A DNA stretch of 64,000 bases, from positions 43,008,135-43,072,134 of the forward strand of contig NC_134365.1 in the NCBI RefSeq assembly GCF_035582795.1. Reading direction: 5' to 3'. Every line of letters starts with the position of its first letter. Position 1 is the stretch's first letter. The translations under genes were made by a program, and so were the position numbers. Shown in pieces: positions 52,047 to 63,255 of the stretch. The notes beneath the pieces were generated by a model. That model was not told where the DNA came from. It saw only the letters and a list, made by a program, of their open reading frames with translations, and searched no databases. This DNA comes from Mycteria americana. Taxonomy: Eukaryota > Chordata > Aves > Ciconiiformes > Ciconiidae.

Positions 52047-52052
52047 TTTATT
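52047..52052 (-). terminator. OSBPL8: Candidate OSBPL8 poly(A) signal AATAAA
   Basis: This is the only canonical AATAAA I found on the minus strand between the OSBPL8 stop and the CpG island. Use would give a 3' UTR of about 3.1 kb. ATTAAA variants occur at 51908-51913 and 51452-51457. Confidence 0.45.
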
Positions 52053-55000
52053 TAAAGTAAGTTAAAGCACATGAAAGGCTTAGAGTGCATTTGAAAAACA
52101 AAACAAAACAAAACCAAAACAACAAAACCACAACAAATTCTGAAAATATTTCCTGTACAAGAAAAAAGCCAAACAAAACAAGATTTGTAAATCAAGTGTG
52201 AAAACAAGTGCTGTTTTAAACTTTAAAAACTAGTAGGAGGCCACAGCCCTCAAACGTCTGCAAACTGTACAATCAATTTTATAACTACGTGCAGAGCTCA
52301 GTCTTAAGTACATAATATTCAAGATCAGCTACACATCATGGTTAAACAGGACAATGGTGATGCGCTAAAGAAAAGGCTTCATACACGCCTGTGACCAGCT
52401 GTAAAAATCACGCAAGGAATTTCTTTGTTCTATTCACATGAGGGAACATCATAAAAAACCCAGCAAAATAGGAATTACTAGGTTTTCAATGTACTTTTCA
52501 GAATTTAAGTTATCTAATCATACAGTCAAGCAGAAGTCTGCAATTTTACTTTTCAAAAGGTTTCATTATATATCCTTTACCTTCCTGAAGCATCACTAAA
52601 ACCACTTTTACAACACAATTAAACTCTAAAAAATAAGTTGAAAAGGAAAATAAGCACAGGCATTTTGTCTCGCTCTGTTCAAGTCTTTCACTTATCTTGA
52701 GCTGAGCATGAATTTCAGATATGGAGTATCTGTTAGTCTGACATTGTCCAACACTGCACTGGCAGCCAGCTGGCTGGGTCAAATCCACACGTACTACCAT
52801 GCAGTCCATGTAAAAATACATGCAGACTGTGTTATTAACTGATCTTGAATAGAAGTGATTAAAAAAAATCAACATGAAAGGGCAGAAGGACACTTCTATT
52901 TACAAGGGAGATAAAAGCTTGTAACTATCAGTCAAGAGTTTCAGCACCACAAATTTAGCAGAGTATTATTTTAGGGGATTGAACTTATTGCCCAAATTCT
53001 CAGTCATTTCCTCTTGTATTACTCCCAAGTACAGAGTATACTTAAAGGCTTGTAATGCATCTTAAGAGAGGTGAAGCTTTGACATCTGAATGCAAGAATG
53101 AATGGACAAATTCCAGGCTGAGAACTTTAAATTAATGCTATTATATTCTGCTTTCTTTATGCCATTTTATACACAGCTAACAACTTCAGTGTCTGATTAG
53201 AGACTTAACTTAGGGATTTTTTTTTTTTTTTTTAATTGAAGTCTCAATGAGGGACTTTCTGTATTCACAAATTTTACCTCACCAGCTGTAGATACAATGG
53301 AAGTCCAATCAAGCTTGGACTTGCCCACATATACAAGATCACTCTGATTAAGGTACCGCATTCCAGAAAATGGTTCAAGACCAAACTATGCTAATATGAA
53401 GCTGTAAGAAATAAGCTGAAGTTGACTGCTTAAGTGATAAACTTTTACGTAGCTGAGGCCCAAAGAAGGGGAAAGGTAAAAGAGAAGGCGACGTGCATGA
53501 ACATGTCAGCCACAGGAATATATGACTTAGACTGACAAACAACAAACAGTATTTTCACTACATACCGATGCAGAACAGAAAGGTAGATCACCTGGAGAGT
53601 CAGGGAGGCTGCCTGAGGCAGAGGGATAACCGGCCCATGGCAAAAAGCCAAAAGTGACCTTTGAACTGTTCCACTGTCCGGGATGGGTTTGATTTCTGAG
53701 AGGATCCTCTGAAAACAAACTTGGCTGCCCTTTGCATCGTGCCGCTCATCCTCCTGTTGCCTCATCTGGGTTACTGAGAGTACCTTTATGATACTACAGC
53801 CCCTTTTTGACTTGGTACACTTGACTGGCATAAGGAATTCACCAGATAAACACTGGCACTAAATTTTTTTGCTGGAGTTTTACAAGTTCTGTACATGCAT
53901 ATATTTCTTCAAATAAAAATGTTAGAAACCCTGGTTTTAAATTGAAACTGAAGCTTCACATTAGTTCATACAGCTACAGCATAATGAATAGGTGCATCCG
54001 TGTGTTCTGTTAGGTAGTATATACTGCGGTAAGGGAATAATTTAACAGAGATGTAGGGTTTCGCTCTCATTTGTTTTGATATGTGTGTTGTTACCCATCT
54101 CACAATTTCTGAAGACTTTCCCCATGTAAACACACGTTTTCATTTGCAAGTGAACTCGTGTGGTGCCCAAATTCTGTTCTACGTCGTGTGCCTTTTGGGA
54201 GGTTCAACTCAAGCTACATACTAAGCACACCTTTGCATCTTCACATTTTGTTTCAAAAATAAGGAGGAGTCCTGGCATCAGCAGTCTGTCTGCTTACTGT
54301 GACATGGCCACACACAAATGGAAATTCAAAGCTGTAAATTTATCAAGACTTACAAACATACCGTAACTCCATGACATTTGCAATTCATGAGAGAGAGTGG
54401 ACCAAGACAGTACCTTCCCGGGTGCTGTACTGTTAAAAATGTGCTCTGTGCAGTAGATGCAGGAATGTTTTTATGAAGAATCTGAAGTTTTAAAACTATA
54501 AAAATAAAAACAGCTGGCTTACAAGCCACTATAGTAATTCAGGATAAAAACTGTCATACTTCCAAAACAAATCAAGGACATTACATTGCAGAATTCCTAA
54601 AGACTTCAGCTTTTTACTTGCCAGTTCCTAACACTCATGATCTTTGTATAATAATGTATTTGTTTGACCTTAAACAAAAGTTTACTTCCAAACACCCAAT
54701 GCCATTTACAAAAACTGTTGGCTACTTCAAAAGTTCCTTTGTTACAAAAATGGTAAGTTTAAATGTAACAAAGTATGCTCGTTTATCATTCTATCATAAC
54801 AGGAATCACATCCTACCTACAGGGTCTGACCTCTGAATTTTTAACTTCATCTATTCTGTGGTGAAGATTCATCAGTACAGCAGATGACGTAATATAAAAC
54901 ACAAGGCTGATGTCGTATGTCTGTGAGACAGAGGCACACACCAGGAGTGAGAGTGTACTGGCACTGACACAATTCTTACTTCAACTGGGTAGACAGGAGT

Positions 55001-55154
55001 ATGATTCTGAACCATGGACGCTGAGGCAAAGTTCTGTAAGTTGTTGCTACAGGCCTCTTTCAGATAATATTGCATCATTTAAAGTCCAACCTAAAATATG
55101 GTCCCCAGCAACAGTTCGATCATTCCAGTTCAGAAAGGCCCTTGTTCACACTTC

Positions 55155-55290
55155 CTATTTGAACAAGAAATTAATGATAAGCTGCAGCAGGACCACGAGT
55201 AAAATGAAGACATAGTGCTTAAACTGCAAGAAATGGTAGTCCACAGGTGGTGAATTAGAAGTGACTCTATTTCGTAGAGCCATAATGTCT
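55155..55290 (-). CDS. OSBPL8: OSBPL8 last coding exon with C-terminal ER anchor
   Basis: 136 nt ending in TAG at 55155-55157. Acceptor ttctatcttacag. It encodes RDIMALRNRVTSNSPPVDYH, then a single hydrophobic segment (YVFILLVVLLQLIINFLF) and a final Lys: the tail anchor that holds ORP8 in the ER membrane. Confidence 0.95.
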
Positions 55291-58200
55291 CTGTAAGATA
55301 GAAGAAAAATAATCTGTAAATTACAATCTAGACAATTTGGCATTTCCTAGTATATTAGGACTCCCTACAGAAGACAGTTTTTGAGGAAAATTATGAAAAA
55401 TTATTGAGCAATTAACATTTGGGAAGAAGGGTAGGTTAAAGACATCAAGGTTCTAAAGCAGAAAGATACATACCAGCCTCCAAGGAAAAAAAGCTAGAAA
55501 ATTAGTATTCTCTAAACCATTTTAAAGCATTTTATTTAGTACTACCTCTTAATGTCTTCTTGTGTTTCCTTTATAGATTCAATGGCACTCTGCAGTTCAC
55601 CAAGGTCTGCCCCTTTTTTCCTTATTCTTGTGTTATGCTTCAGAAGTTGCGCTAGAAACATACAAAAGCCAGATGTAATTCACAGAAGTGACTGCTAAGT
55701 CAAAAAAGGAACAAAGTATTAATGACAAACTCAACCAGCTGCAAAAATGAGGAGAAAGTTTTCTAACTAAGCTTCCATTGACAACTAAAGCTTTATTTCA
55801 GTCACCTATAAGCACAGAAGGACAGCAAGGTAAGCACTTGAAGTATCTTAAGACACTCGCTGTATTGTTTAATTTCTGCAAGCATTATCAACAACAAAAA
55901 TCTGCCTCCTAGCAACATACTGATCTACAAATGAAAACGATTCATCTTGTTTTAAGAAAAGAGTTTACAAACACATTTTTTTCCCCAGATACTAAATATG
56001 TGCAGCACTTAAGCCTACCTACACTACATACCGAAGTTTAAAAGGACAGGAAAATTTGCAATTAAAACCATAAGCCATTCTGCTGCTTTTGTTTCTCCAG
56101 AATGTGTTTCACATTGGATAAGACTGTGATCTAAAGCATGCATTATTTTGTAATACAAACATCAAGATAAGAAGAGTATGTGTGACTACAGAACTCTGTT
56201 TCACTGTCAAATAAATTTATTATTTCTGTATGCAAATGTATCTTTTCCTACCTTCACTCCCAGAGGAATCCTGGTTATCAGGCTCAGGGGATGAGAAACC
56301 ACACTCTCCTTTCTTCTGACTGGCTGGCTTTCGTTTGATTTTTGGAACATTAACCTACAATTGATAAACTTATGAATTACTTCCAGATAACTAGAACTGC
56401 AGCAAAACAGTACATTCTAACAGTAATAGTTAAAAGCACAATATCTAATAGAAGTCCAAGTTAAAGTTTTTGACGTATAAGCAGTCCGAAGTTTGTGCAT
56501 CTTCTCATTTAAAGGAAAATACACATTAAACTGTTGAGTTCAAGTTTGCGTATTTTCTATTCCTATCCAATCAAGTCATCTCTACTGCTTAGGATGGAAC
56601 ACAGAAGTGAAAGACTACGGATTGGGTAAACTACATTTTTGTAGGATAACAATAGTATTTCCCATCGCTCTCAATGCTTTGATGACCTTTATACACATAA
56701 TGCAACATACACAAGTCCCTGGATCTTGCTGCACCTGCTAACAGAACTGGAACATACCATTGGTGTCCGATGTCGAACTTTTGTTTGGATGGTGCCATCT
56801 TTTTCAAACTGGATCATATCATTCAAAGGGTCCCATGGTCTGGTACTAGACAAAGTGAATATAACTGATTAACCTATATAGAAGTCAGACATGGAGTAAG
56901 TGATCTTATCTTCCACCTATAGACCAGTCTTCGACTGAAGGGCCAAGAGAGCCAAAAATAAACTTCATGTCCAGGTCAAACCCTCAGACAGCTGGTAAGA
57001 GTACAAGCTATTGTATCAACCAATAATATAATTATGGAATTATCTGGCTACAGATATGTATTTGTCAAACATGGAAAGGTTTTCTGCTTAATGTACAGTT
57101 ATTATTCTAGAACTACAGCAAAATTAGGGGATTTTAAAAATTATAATTATTTTGGACTGTTATTTGTTTTTTCTTTTAAAAGGTGCCTAGAAAGGAAAGG
57201 TTAAGAATCAGTCACCTCAAACCTGCTTTCATCCCAAAATGGCTAATAGTAATCAAGACTGGTTTCAAGAAGCACTAATGAGCTACACACAGTTTGCTTG
57301 TTCTGATTTTTAAGAGTGCTTTTCCAAGTACAGGTTGATACAGAATTTTTAAAAAAAATAAAAATCAAGCAAAAGACACATAGCTCACTGGAGAACAACA
57401 AGCAGCCAAAGGCAAAACCTGACATCCCCACTGGTTACAGCTTTTTCAGGACAGAAACTGCAAGTCAGCTGCATGAAGATCATTCTGATGCACAGCTTTA
57501 GTGAGAGCAGATTAAGCATGGATTTCCTTTCATCTCCTCCTTTATGCCTTTTAAAACGGTTGTAGCTGTTTCAGATGTTGTGAGCATAGACCTGCATTTA
57601 CATCTTAGCTTAACCTGACTTGAATCAAATGTCATCTCAGGTAACTGGGTAAGAACAAGGCATTGCTCTCCCAAAGGTCTTTTGTATCTGTAATCCAGGT
57701 GCCTAAATCCATAATCCAAATACTTTAACAAATGCCACAGCTCACTGAACACATCTTTCACAGTAAGTGTAAAAGACTGCTCTCTACATGCACTAGGTAG
57801 TGAGCTGGCATTATTGCATAAAAGGAGACAGAAGTTTCTTCCAGGTACTGCTGACAGCGCAGACTGCATTCTAGCGCATAGCAGAATTTCCGTGGCACAT
57901 CCTTGAACCACAAGGCATCAAGGAGACAAGAAATAATGCAGATTAACAAGATAGGTCTTAGAGCTGCAGGGGATAGCCTTAACAGATTTAAAGTGCAGTA
58001 CTTTTCCTGATGGTTTTACACAGGGTTCAACAGTATGGGCAGTCAATTCAACTGGGCTATTCGCAACTCTTCTAACAGGAAGAGGCATCGATGGCACTAG
58101 AAGATTCAAACCAAGAGAGGGTGTTTCACAGAGCACTTAGTCTAGTTGGAGAACTCCCTGCTACAGGATGTTTTGGGTGGTAAAAGTCTGCACAGACTTA

Positions 58201-61200
58201 AGAGGAAACCAAGGAAATTCATGGAAAAGAAATCTATTGAGAGTTGCTAAATACACAGAATCCCTGCTTGGTTCCAGGAAACCTCCAAGTTGCAAATTTG
58301 CTGGAGACATGAAGAGTACTCAGGATTCTTGTACTCCTCCCTATACGTACACTTAGAACACTGCTCCAATATTGCCATTCTTATACAGAAAGGTGAAAGG
58401 TTCCCAGGTTTAGCCATGGGAATATAATTCCAGCATCCATGGCTTCAGAATTACTTAACTCAGAATGTATCATCTTTGGATATTTTACTTTCACAATCCC
58501 TGCAATATAGAAGCATTCCGAGTATTGAAAAAGAATCAGCAGAATGTGGGTGTCCTGTGAAAACCATCACTAGTAAAGGGCTCAGCTCCAAGCTGACTCT
58601 TGCAAGCGTTGGTGAGAACACAGAATGCATCCCAGCAGTCAGGGAGACAGCTACATCTTCATCTTCTGATCCAGATCATCACACAAAGAGATGTGCCCTT
58701 ATGTGTGCAGGGCATATCTGACAGCTGAGCAGAGGCACCTGGTTTAACCAGGTGGCATTAACCACTGCTGTAAACCTGTTATTCTCAGAGTTATTCTAAC
58801 ATATAACAAATTAAATAGCTCAGTTCAACTAAGCACAGGCTCTTCTGATTTCCAGACACTAGATTTTCTGATTTCCAGTTGGTATGCCCATATGTACCAT
58901 ATTTTCCAGTCTGGGAAAATCTGTGTAGTTGCTCTGGTCAGTCTGGGGGGGGGGGGGGGGTGGGTGGGGGGGGGTGAGAGAGGAAGGAGGACAATGCATC
59001 CCAAAGCGCCATGCCCCAAGAAACTCTAGAACATAGCATGGATTTGTAGAGGCACATAGCCATAAAGATAAAAAAGAAAAAGCCCATTGCAATGGTTACA
59101 TGAAACACGGTTTGCTGCATTGGCAATCACTGCCTTTTCAACACTAAAAGGGCCAACCAAGTTCAGATAAAAAATTATGCATTTTAATTAAAATACATAA
59201 ATAAGAATATCGAATAGCATTGCGTATTTCACGAGTTTGAACTCTGCTATATATCTGAGTTCTTTTGCTCCTGAAACCACAGGAAGAGGCTCAGCAACGC
59301 TACCATGCATTTAACAAGCACTTTCTGTTAAAAGCACTTCAGGACTCACTCGGCATATTTGTAGTGCCATTCTCCTGTTACGGAATCCTGATCGAACAGC
59401 TTGCACGTCCACTCTTCACCCTTAAGTTTCCTCTCTTTGGCACTCTTTCTCTGAGCTTCTTCCAGAACGTATTTCTCTTGAGTAGCTTCTGTTTGGTCTT
59501 TATTATTTATTGCTCTTGTCACTTGTTGCCAAAGCCTGACAAACAAGTAATATAGAGAGTTACAATCTGGTTGACAGAAATAATTGCAACCATTTCCTTA
59601 ATTATAGGCTAAGTAAATGGACCAACCTCTAAACAGAATATTACCATGTTGTAATATATGTTTTATCTACATTTCCATCAAGACTTTCCAGGACTGTAAC
59701 GTTTGTAAATAATAATCTCATATTTAATGGTATTGCTTTCTTGGTTTACAGGCCAATATCAGCAAACATGGGAAAGAAAGAAATCATACTCTGTCCATAA
59801 TTTGGAGAAGATGATGAGTTTTATTTTGTCAAAAGAATTATGCATGGTTCTAAAGTGAACTTACTTCTCTGACTCAAAGTCATCTTGCTCTTCAAACTTC
59901 ACTGTGTATCTAGGTAATCTACGCTGCTTGATATCAGATGTTGGGTTCCAGAATGTCTCCGAAACATCTGTCTTCTTGTCACTAATAGTAACTTCACTGT
60001 CCTGTAACATATATAATTCAGTTACCTTAATTGTAATAATCGCAAAGAGTCCCAAAATAACACAAAAGGGAGGAATAAGCTTTTTTTTTTTGTAATGAGA
60101 ATTTATTTTCTTTTGGATGCATGTAGTTGAGAATAATTAGATATGCTAACTTTAAAATTCGATTTCTGCGCTCTGTGCTAGTTCTAACTTGGAACAGAGA
60201 TGCAGTGGAACTATTACCATGTCCAAAAACCAGCAGTGCCAGTGTCATCTCACCAGAACTGAAGCAAGTTTAAACATTTCATGCAGTACCATAACAATTC
60301 TTCATAGTACTAACACATATATTAAAAACATTCCACAAGCTGAAATGTATTTTTTTTATGAACTACTCAAATGTACAGAACTTTTCCACCTTTTAACGAT
60401 TGCAAATAACACTATGTTGACTCTATACTTTGAGAACTGTCTAACTATAAAGAGATACTTTCTATAAAAGTGATACTTAATCAACTCTTTTTTTTTTAAA
60501 CTTGAGTCTTTTTTGTAATTAAGTGCTATTTTCATCTGTCTCAACTATTATAAAATACCATCACTCACTACTTACCCAGTGACCCTCCAAAATAGCCAGA
60601 ACTTCTTTGCCAAGCTTAATTTTCCCTGATATTTGGTTAACACTGTCGTTGTTACCCAAAAAAGGCTGCAAAACAAAAGAAATGCTTTCATGTTTGTTTT
60701 AATAGCAAATTATTTTTGCATTTATGTTTAGTGTTAAGGAAAAAAGTGCATTTATGAAATGTGATGTAAACACCCTGATGGTTTTTAATATTATAACTTC
60801 TGCCTATTTAATCCCCAAAACAAGTCTAAAACCACAGTAAATTGTTCTCTCATGCTGTATTTTCATAAAAGATTTGCTGAGCAAAAGCATTTTCTAAGAA
60901 ATGTGGAAAGAAAACGGAAAATAATGCAGAAAACAGTGACACAATGATATCTTGGAGGAAACAGTCACTTGCTACACTAATTTCACCACTTTGCCAAGGA
61001 CCATTTGTTACTAGAGATTTACTCTTGCAGAAGCAACAACAGAAATGATTGCCAGGGATTTTCTTTGGCTTTTTTGATAGTCTGCACATGTATCCTGTGG
61101 GCTGACGAGGCAAAATATCAATTAACACAGCCTCCTAACTTTTATGTTTCCCCTATAATTTCAACTGAATACAGTTTCCCTCTCCATGTGCACACTTCTC

Positions 61201-62157
61201 CTTAACAACTGATTGTTCAGCTTTAAATCAGTTTCTGCCTCAAAGATGGCAAATGTATTTTTCAGAAGCGCAAGCCATCTCTATGTAGTTTAGAAACCTT
61301 TGTTTAGCTTTTGTGAGTGGGGAGGTTTGTGAGTGGGGAGGTGCTCCTACAGCAAGCACCGCTGCCAAAATTGTCCATGTAAACTATCGCTTAGCACTGG
61401 GCATTAGGCTGATTTAAACATTAGCCAAAGCCTTTGCATCATCTTTATTCGAGGTGTCGTGAGCAACTTAAATTTTACCCAGGATGGAAGAAGGGAACCT
61501 GGGTCTGAATTCTCCTCCAAGGGCTCTCGAGGAGTTTAAAAAGACCCTGAACATTTTTAGAGAACTAAAAATCACCAAGGCATATTAACAACAATACACA
61601 AAGTAACTGAACCACTGACCAGATCACTAAACACTTGCCCTGTTCTTACACTTTCCTAGACACACACTGTTGCCACTGCTGGAGGTAAGACAGACCGTTG
61701 CTTTTTCCCACTAGAGCTGTTCTTAAGATGCATAGAACTAGCAATATGTTTGCATCTCTTATCCCCAGAGACGAAGACAGAACTGTAAGTTTCAGTCAAA
61801 ACCTTTGGACCCAGAAGAATACATTAAAAAAAAGAGATGACAATTGAAATCCCTTTTTTTAAAAAAAAAAAAAAAAAAAATCACAATTTGCTAGATACGC
61901 ATAGCTGGATATGTAACAGTTAAAATGAAAATTCCTCCGTTTCCAAAAAGACAATTCCATATTACATCAGATAACATCTAAGGAGTGACCTAGTATTTTT
62001 TTTTTATATTATCATTATGCTCATTATTTTCCTTGTGCCCACTCACAGCATTTACTAACCTTGAGTTTGAATTCAATTGTTGCACTGTAGCCAGTTTTCT
62101 CACAGGTGATGTTGACTGTTCCCCCAAGCTCTAAGGTCATTGTGCCATAAAGAATCC
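55155..62157 (-). CDS. OSBPL8: OSBPL8 (ORP8), C-terminal part: eight 3' coding exons, gene continues past the right edge
   Basis: The joined exons (62157..62060, 60665..60576, 60001..59865, 59535..59350, 56845..56758, 56354..56252, 55651..55546, 55290..55155) give 944 nt, about 314 residues, of a protein that is about 889 residues in human. ORP8 is an ER tail-anchored oxysterol-binding-related protein that exchanges phosphatidylserine for PI4P/PI(4,5)P2 at ER-plasma membrane contacts. The window holds the end of the OSBP-related domain (ILYGTMTLELGG, ISGKIKLGKEVLAILEGHWD, FWNPTSDIKQRRLPRYTVKF, QTEATQEKYVLEEAQR, GEWHYKYADTRPWDPLNDM), a basic linker, an acidic-Ser stretch (SSPEPDNQDSSGSE), a predicted helical segment, and the C-terminal membrane anchor (YVFILLVVLLQLIINFLF). 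The PH domain and EQVSHHPP motif lie outside the window. All seven complete introns are GT-AG and every phase closes. The close paralogue OSBPL5 is excluded mainly by the C-terminal wording and by BBS10 as neighbour. Confidence 0.96.
55546..55651 (-). CDS. OSBPL8: OSBPL8 exon (AQLLKHNTRIRKKGADLGEL...)
   Basis: 106 nt. Acceptor gtttctag, donor gtagta. It encodes QLLKHNTRIRKKGADLGELQ then SAIESIKETQEDIK, a charged helical segment before the anchor. The reading frame joins cleanly to both neighbours. Confidence 0.92.
56252..56354 (-). CDS. OSBPL8: OSBPL8 exon (VNVPKIKRKPASQKKG...)
   Basis: 103 nt. Acceptor acaattgtag, donor gtagga. It encodes the basic linker VNVPKIKRKPASQKKG followed by SSPEPDNQDSSGSE, a likely phosphorylated, disordered tail before the membrane anchor. 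Confidence 0.92.
56758..56845 (-). CDS. OSBPL8: OSBPL8 exon (DTRPWDPLNDMIQFEKDG...)
   Basis: 88 nt. Acceptor ctttgtctag, donor gtatgt. It completes the Asp codon and encodes TRPWDPLNDMIQFEKDGTIQ and TKVRHRTPM, the end of the lipid-binding domain. Confidence 0.94.
57498..58136 (-). other. Unassigned open stretch in an OSBPL8 intron
   Basis: A minus-strand frame of about 213 codons has a single stop at 57918-57920. The lower part (137 codons) includes VKDVFSELWHLLKYLDYGFR and several Cys. No family recognised; it is perhaps an old repeat. Confidence 0.25.
58945..58974 (+). repeat. Poly-G tract
   Basis: Sixteen G in a row, then tgggt and nine more G. It lies in an OSBPL8 intron; in the transcript it is a C-rich run. 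It could form a G-quadruplex on the plus strand. Confidence 0.9.
59350..59535 (-). CDS. OSBPL8: OSBPL8 exon (LWQQVTRAINNKDQTEATQEK...)
   Basis: 186 nt. Acceptor tttgtcag, donor gtgagt. It encodes LWQQVTRAINNKDQTEATQE through GEWHYKYA plus two bases of Asp. The QTEATQEKYVLEEAQR helix is a hallmark of this end of the OSBP-related domain. Confidence 0.95.
59865..60001 (-). CDS. OSBPL8: OSBPL8 exon (DSEVTISDKKTDVSETFWNP...)
   Basis: 137 nt. Acceptor tatgttacag, donor gtaagt. It encodes DSEVTISDKKTDVSETFWNP through FEEQDDFESE and two bases of the next Lys. This is the late part of the OSBP-related domain. Confidence 0.94.
60576..60665 (-). CDS. OSBPL8: OSBPL8 exon (PFLGNNDSVNQISGKIK...)
   Basis: 90 nt, 30 whole codons. 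Acceptor gttttgcag, donor gtaagt. It encodes PFLGNNDSVNQISGKIKLGK followed by EVLAILEGHW, in the OSBP-related domain. Confidence 0.94.
62060..62157 (-). CDS. OSBPL8: OSBPL8 exon (GILYGTMTLELGG...)
   Basis: 98 nt. Acceptor tctcttgcag, donor gttagt. It encodes ILYGTMTLELGGTVNITCEK and TGYSATIEFKLK, a strand-rich part of the OSBP-related lipid-binding barrel. It starts with two bases of a split codon from an exon outside the window. Confidence 0.94.
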
Positions 62158-63255
62158 CTGCAAGAGAAAAAAAAACAGCTGAAATGAATGTTTATAACTG
62201 AAGAAGACAAAAAACCCTAAGTTCTTTGGGCACAATTCCTAAAGTAAACATGCCTGTGCCAGAGGAAAAATCACATTTTCAGATGACCTTTCCTAATGAT
62301 AAGCATGATCTTTCTGCCAAATAAGATAACCCGAACAGAAACAAAAGATCTAAGTGAATTAGAGGTAAGCAGGAAACACAGTTTGTTAAGACATACCTTC
62401 GGCAGCGTATGCTGCTGGCTCTAGCAAGGATAGTTTTTAGTCTTATTGGAGATGATAGGAAAAGGGAAGCTTTTGAGGTTAAATAAAGACAGGAAAATAA
62501 CTCTATGACAAAGAGAGCAAAGAAAAACTTCACTTGAACAGAAGCAGTATGTACAGTCAGACCACAGGTGACACAATCATGGACAACCAATATGACAACA
62601 CTGATCACCTCTCTAAAGACTTTTGGAAGTACAAGGCTGACAGTGCTGAGTACGCTTTCTTTCCCATCATTACTGTCTTTCCCTCTGCAATCCAGCTTTT
62701 TTAACACTGAATATATTTTACATACATGGATGCATGTGCAAATATGTTTTTTTTCACCATGCACATTCTCCTTCCCTGCACATTCTACCTTTTTCCCTCT
62801 CTATCAGCTTTTTTAGTCACACTAGTTCTCCTTCTTCCTGTTTGACTTGAATGTATGTTATGTGCTTTTTAATTGTTAAGTATTATTTTTGTTACCAAAG
62901 TGATAAAAAAAAAAAATCCAACAGAGTATTAAAACATCCATGAACAATGGAAAGAGAAGAGCCTACCAAACTAATATCAAATTATCTAATTCTGCTAATT
63001 CATTTTCATACATCTCAAATGAAGAAAATATTGTAGTTGCTGACTATAAGGCTTCTGAAAGATAATTCTGGTAAAGAATATATGGGTAGGTATACCCGAA
63101 TAAGTAACAGTTTAAAAATCAGCAACTCTGCAATGTATTTTGTACTACTACCAACCTTCCAGAAAGCTTTACAAACTACCAGCTAGTTTACCATAGTGAA
63201 ACTAAATACAAATGGTCATGATTTACACTCAGATCACACAGTGAGGTGTAGATAC
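62158..63255 (-). other. OSBPL8: Start of the OSBPL8 intron that runs out of the window
   Basis: AT-rich intron sequence. A 161-codon minus-strand frame (62279-62764) has no recognisable family and is taken as chance. No OSBPL8 exon is seen here; the preceding exon must lie beyond position 64,000. Confidence 0.7.

Larger units (their letters stand above)
50958..55154 (-). other. OSBPL8: OSBPL8 3' UTR (extent uncertain)
   Basis: About 4.2 kb of AT-rich sequence without recognised repeats follows the OSBPL8 stop on the minus strand. The human OSBPL8 3' UTR is also several kilobases long. It includes an A17 run on the minus strand (T-run at 53217-53233) and A/C-rich low-complexity DNA at 52098-52135. 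The 3' end depends on which poly(A) signal is used; UTR identity is inferred from position. Confidence 0.6.
55291..56757 (-). other. OSBPL8: OSBPL8 introns between the last four coding exons
   Basis: Introns 55291-55545, 55652-56251 and 56355-56757 separate the last four coding exons. All are GT-AG and AT-rich. I see no repeats or other genes in them. Confidence 0.85.
56846..59349 (-). other. OSBPL8: OSBPL8 intron of about 2.5 kb with an unassigned open stretch and a poly-G tract
   Basis: The intron holds a minus-strand reading frame broken by one stop (57498-58136), a poly-G tract (58945-58974) and otherwise AT-rich DNA. No known repeat family is recognised with certainty. Confidence 0.8.
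59536..62059 (-). other. OSBPL8: OSBPL8 introns 59536-59864, 60002-60575 and 60666-62059
   Basis: These are AT-rich introns. The largest contains a tandem duplication of a 16-bp unit (tttgtgagtggggagg at 61310-61341) and an A20 run at 61861-61880. No other genes are seen. Confidence 0.8.

Noticed and set aside
62279-62764. 161-codon minus-strand frame in an OSBPL8 intron
   Set aside because: Hydrophobic, no family, not joined by splice sites to OSBPL8 exons in a way that keeps the known protein. Chance is more likely.
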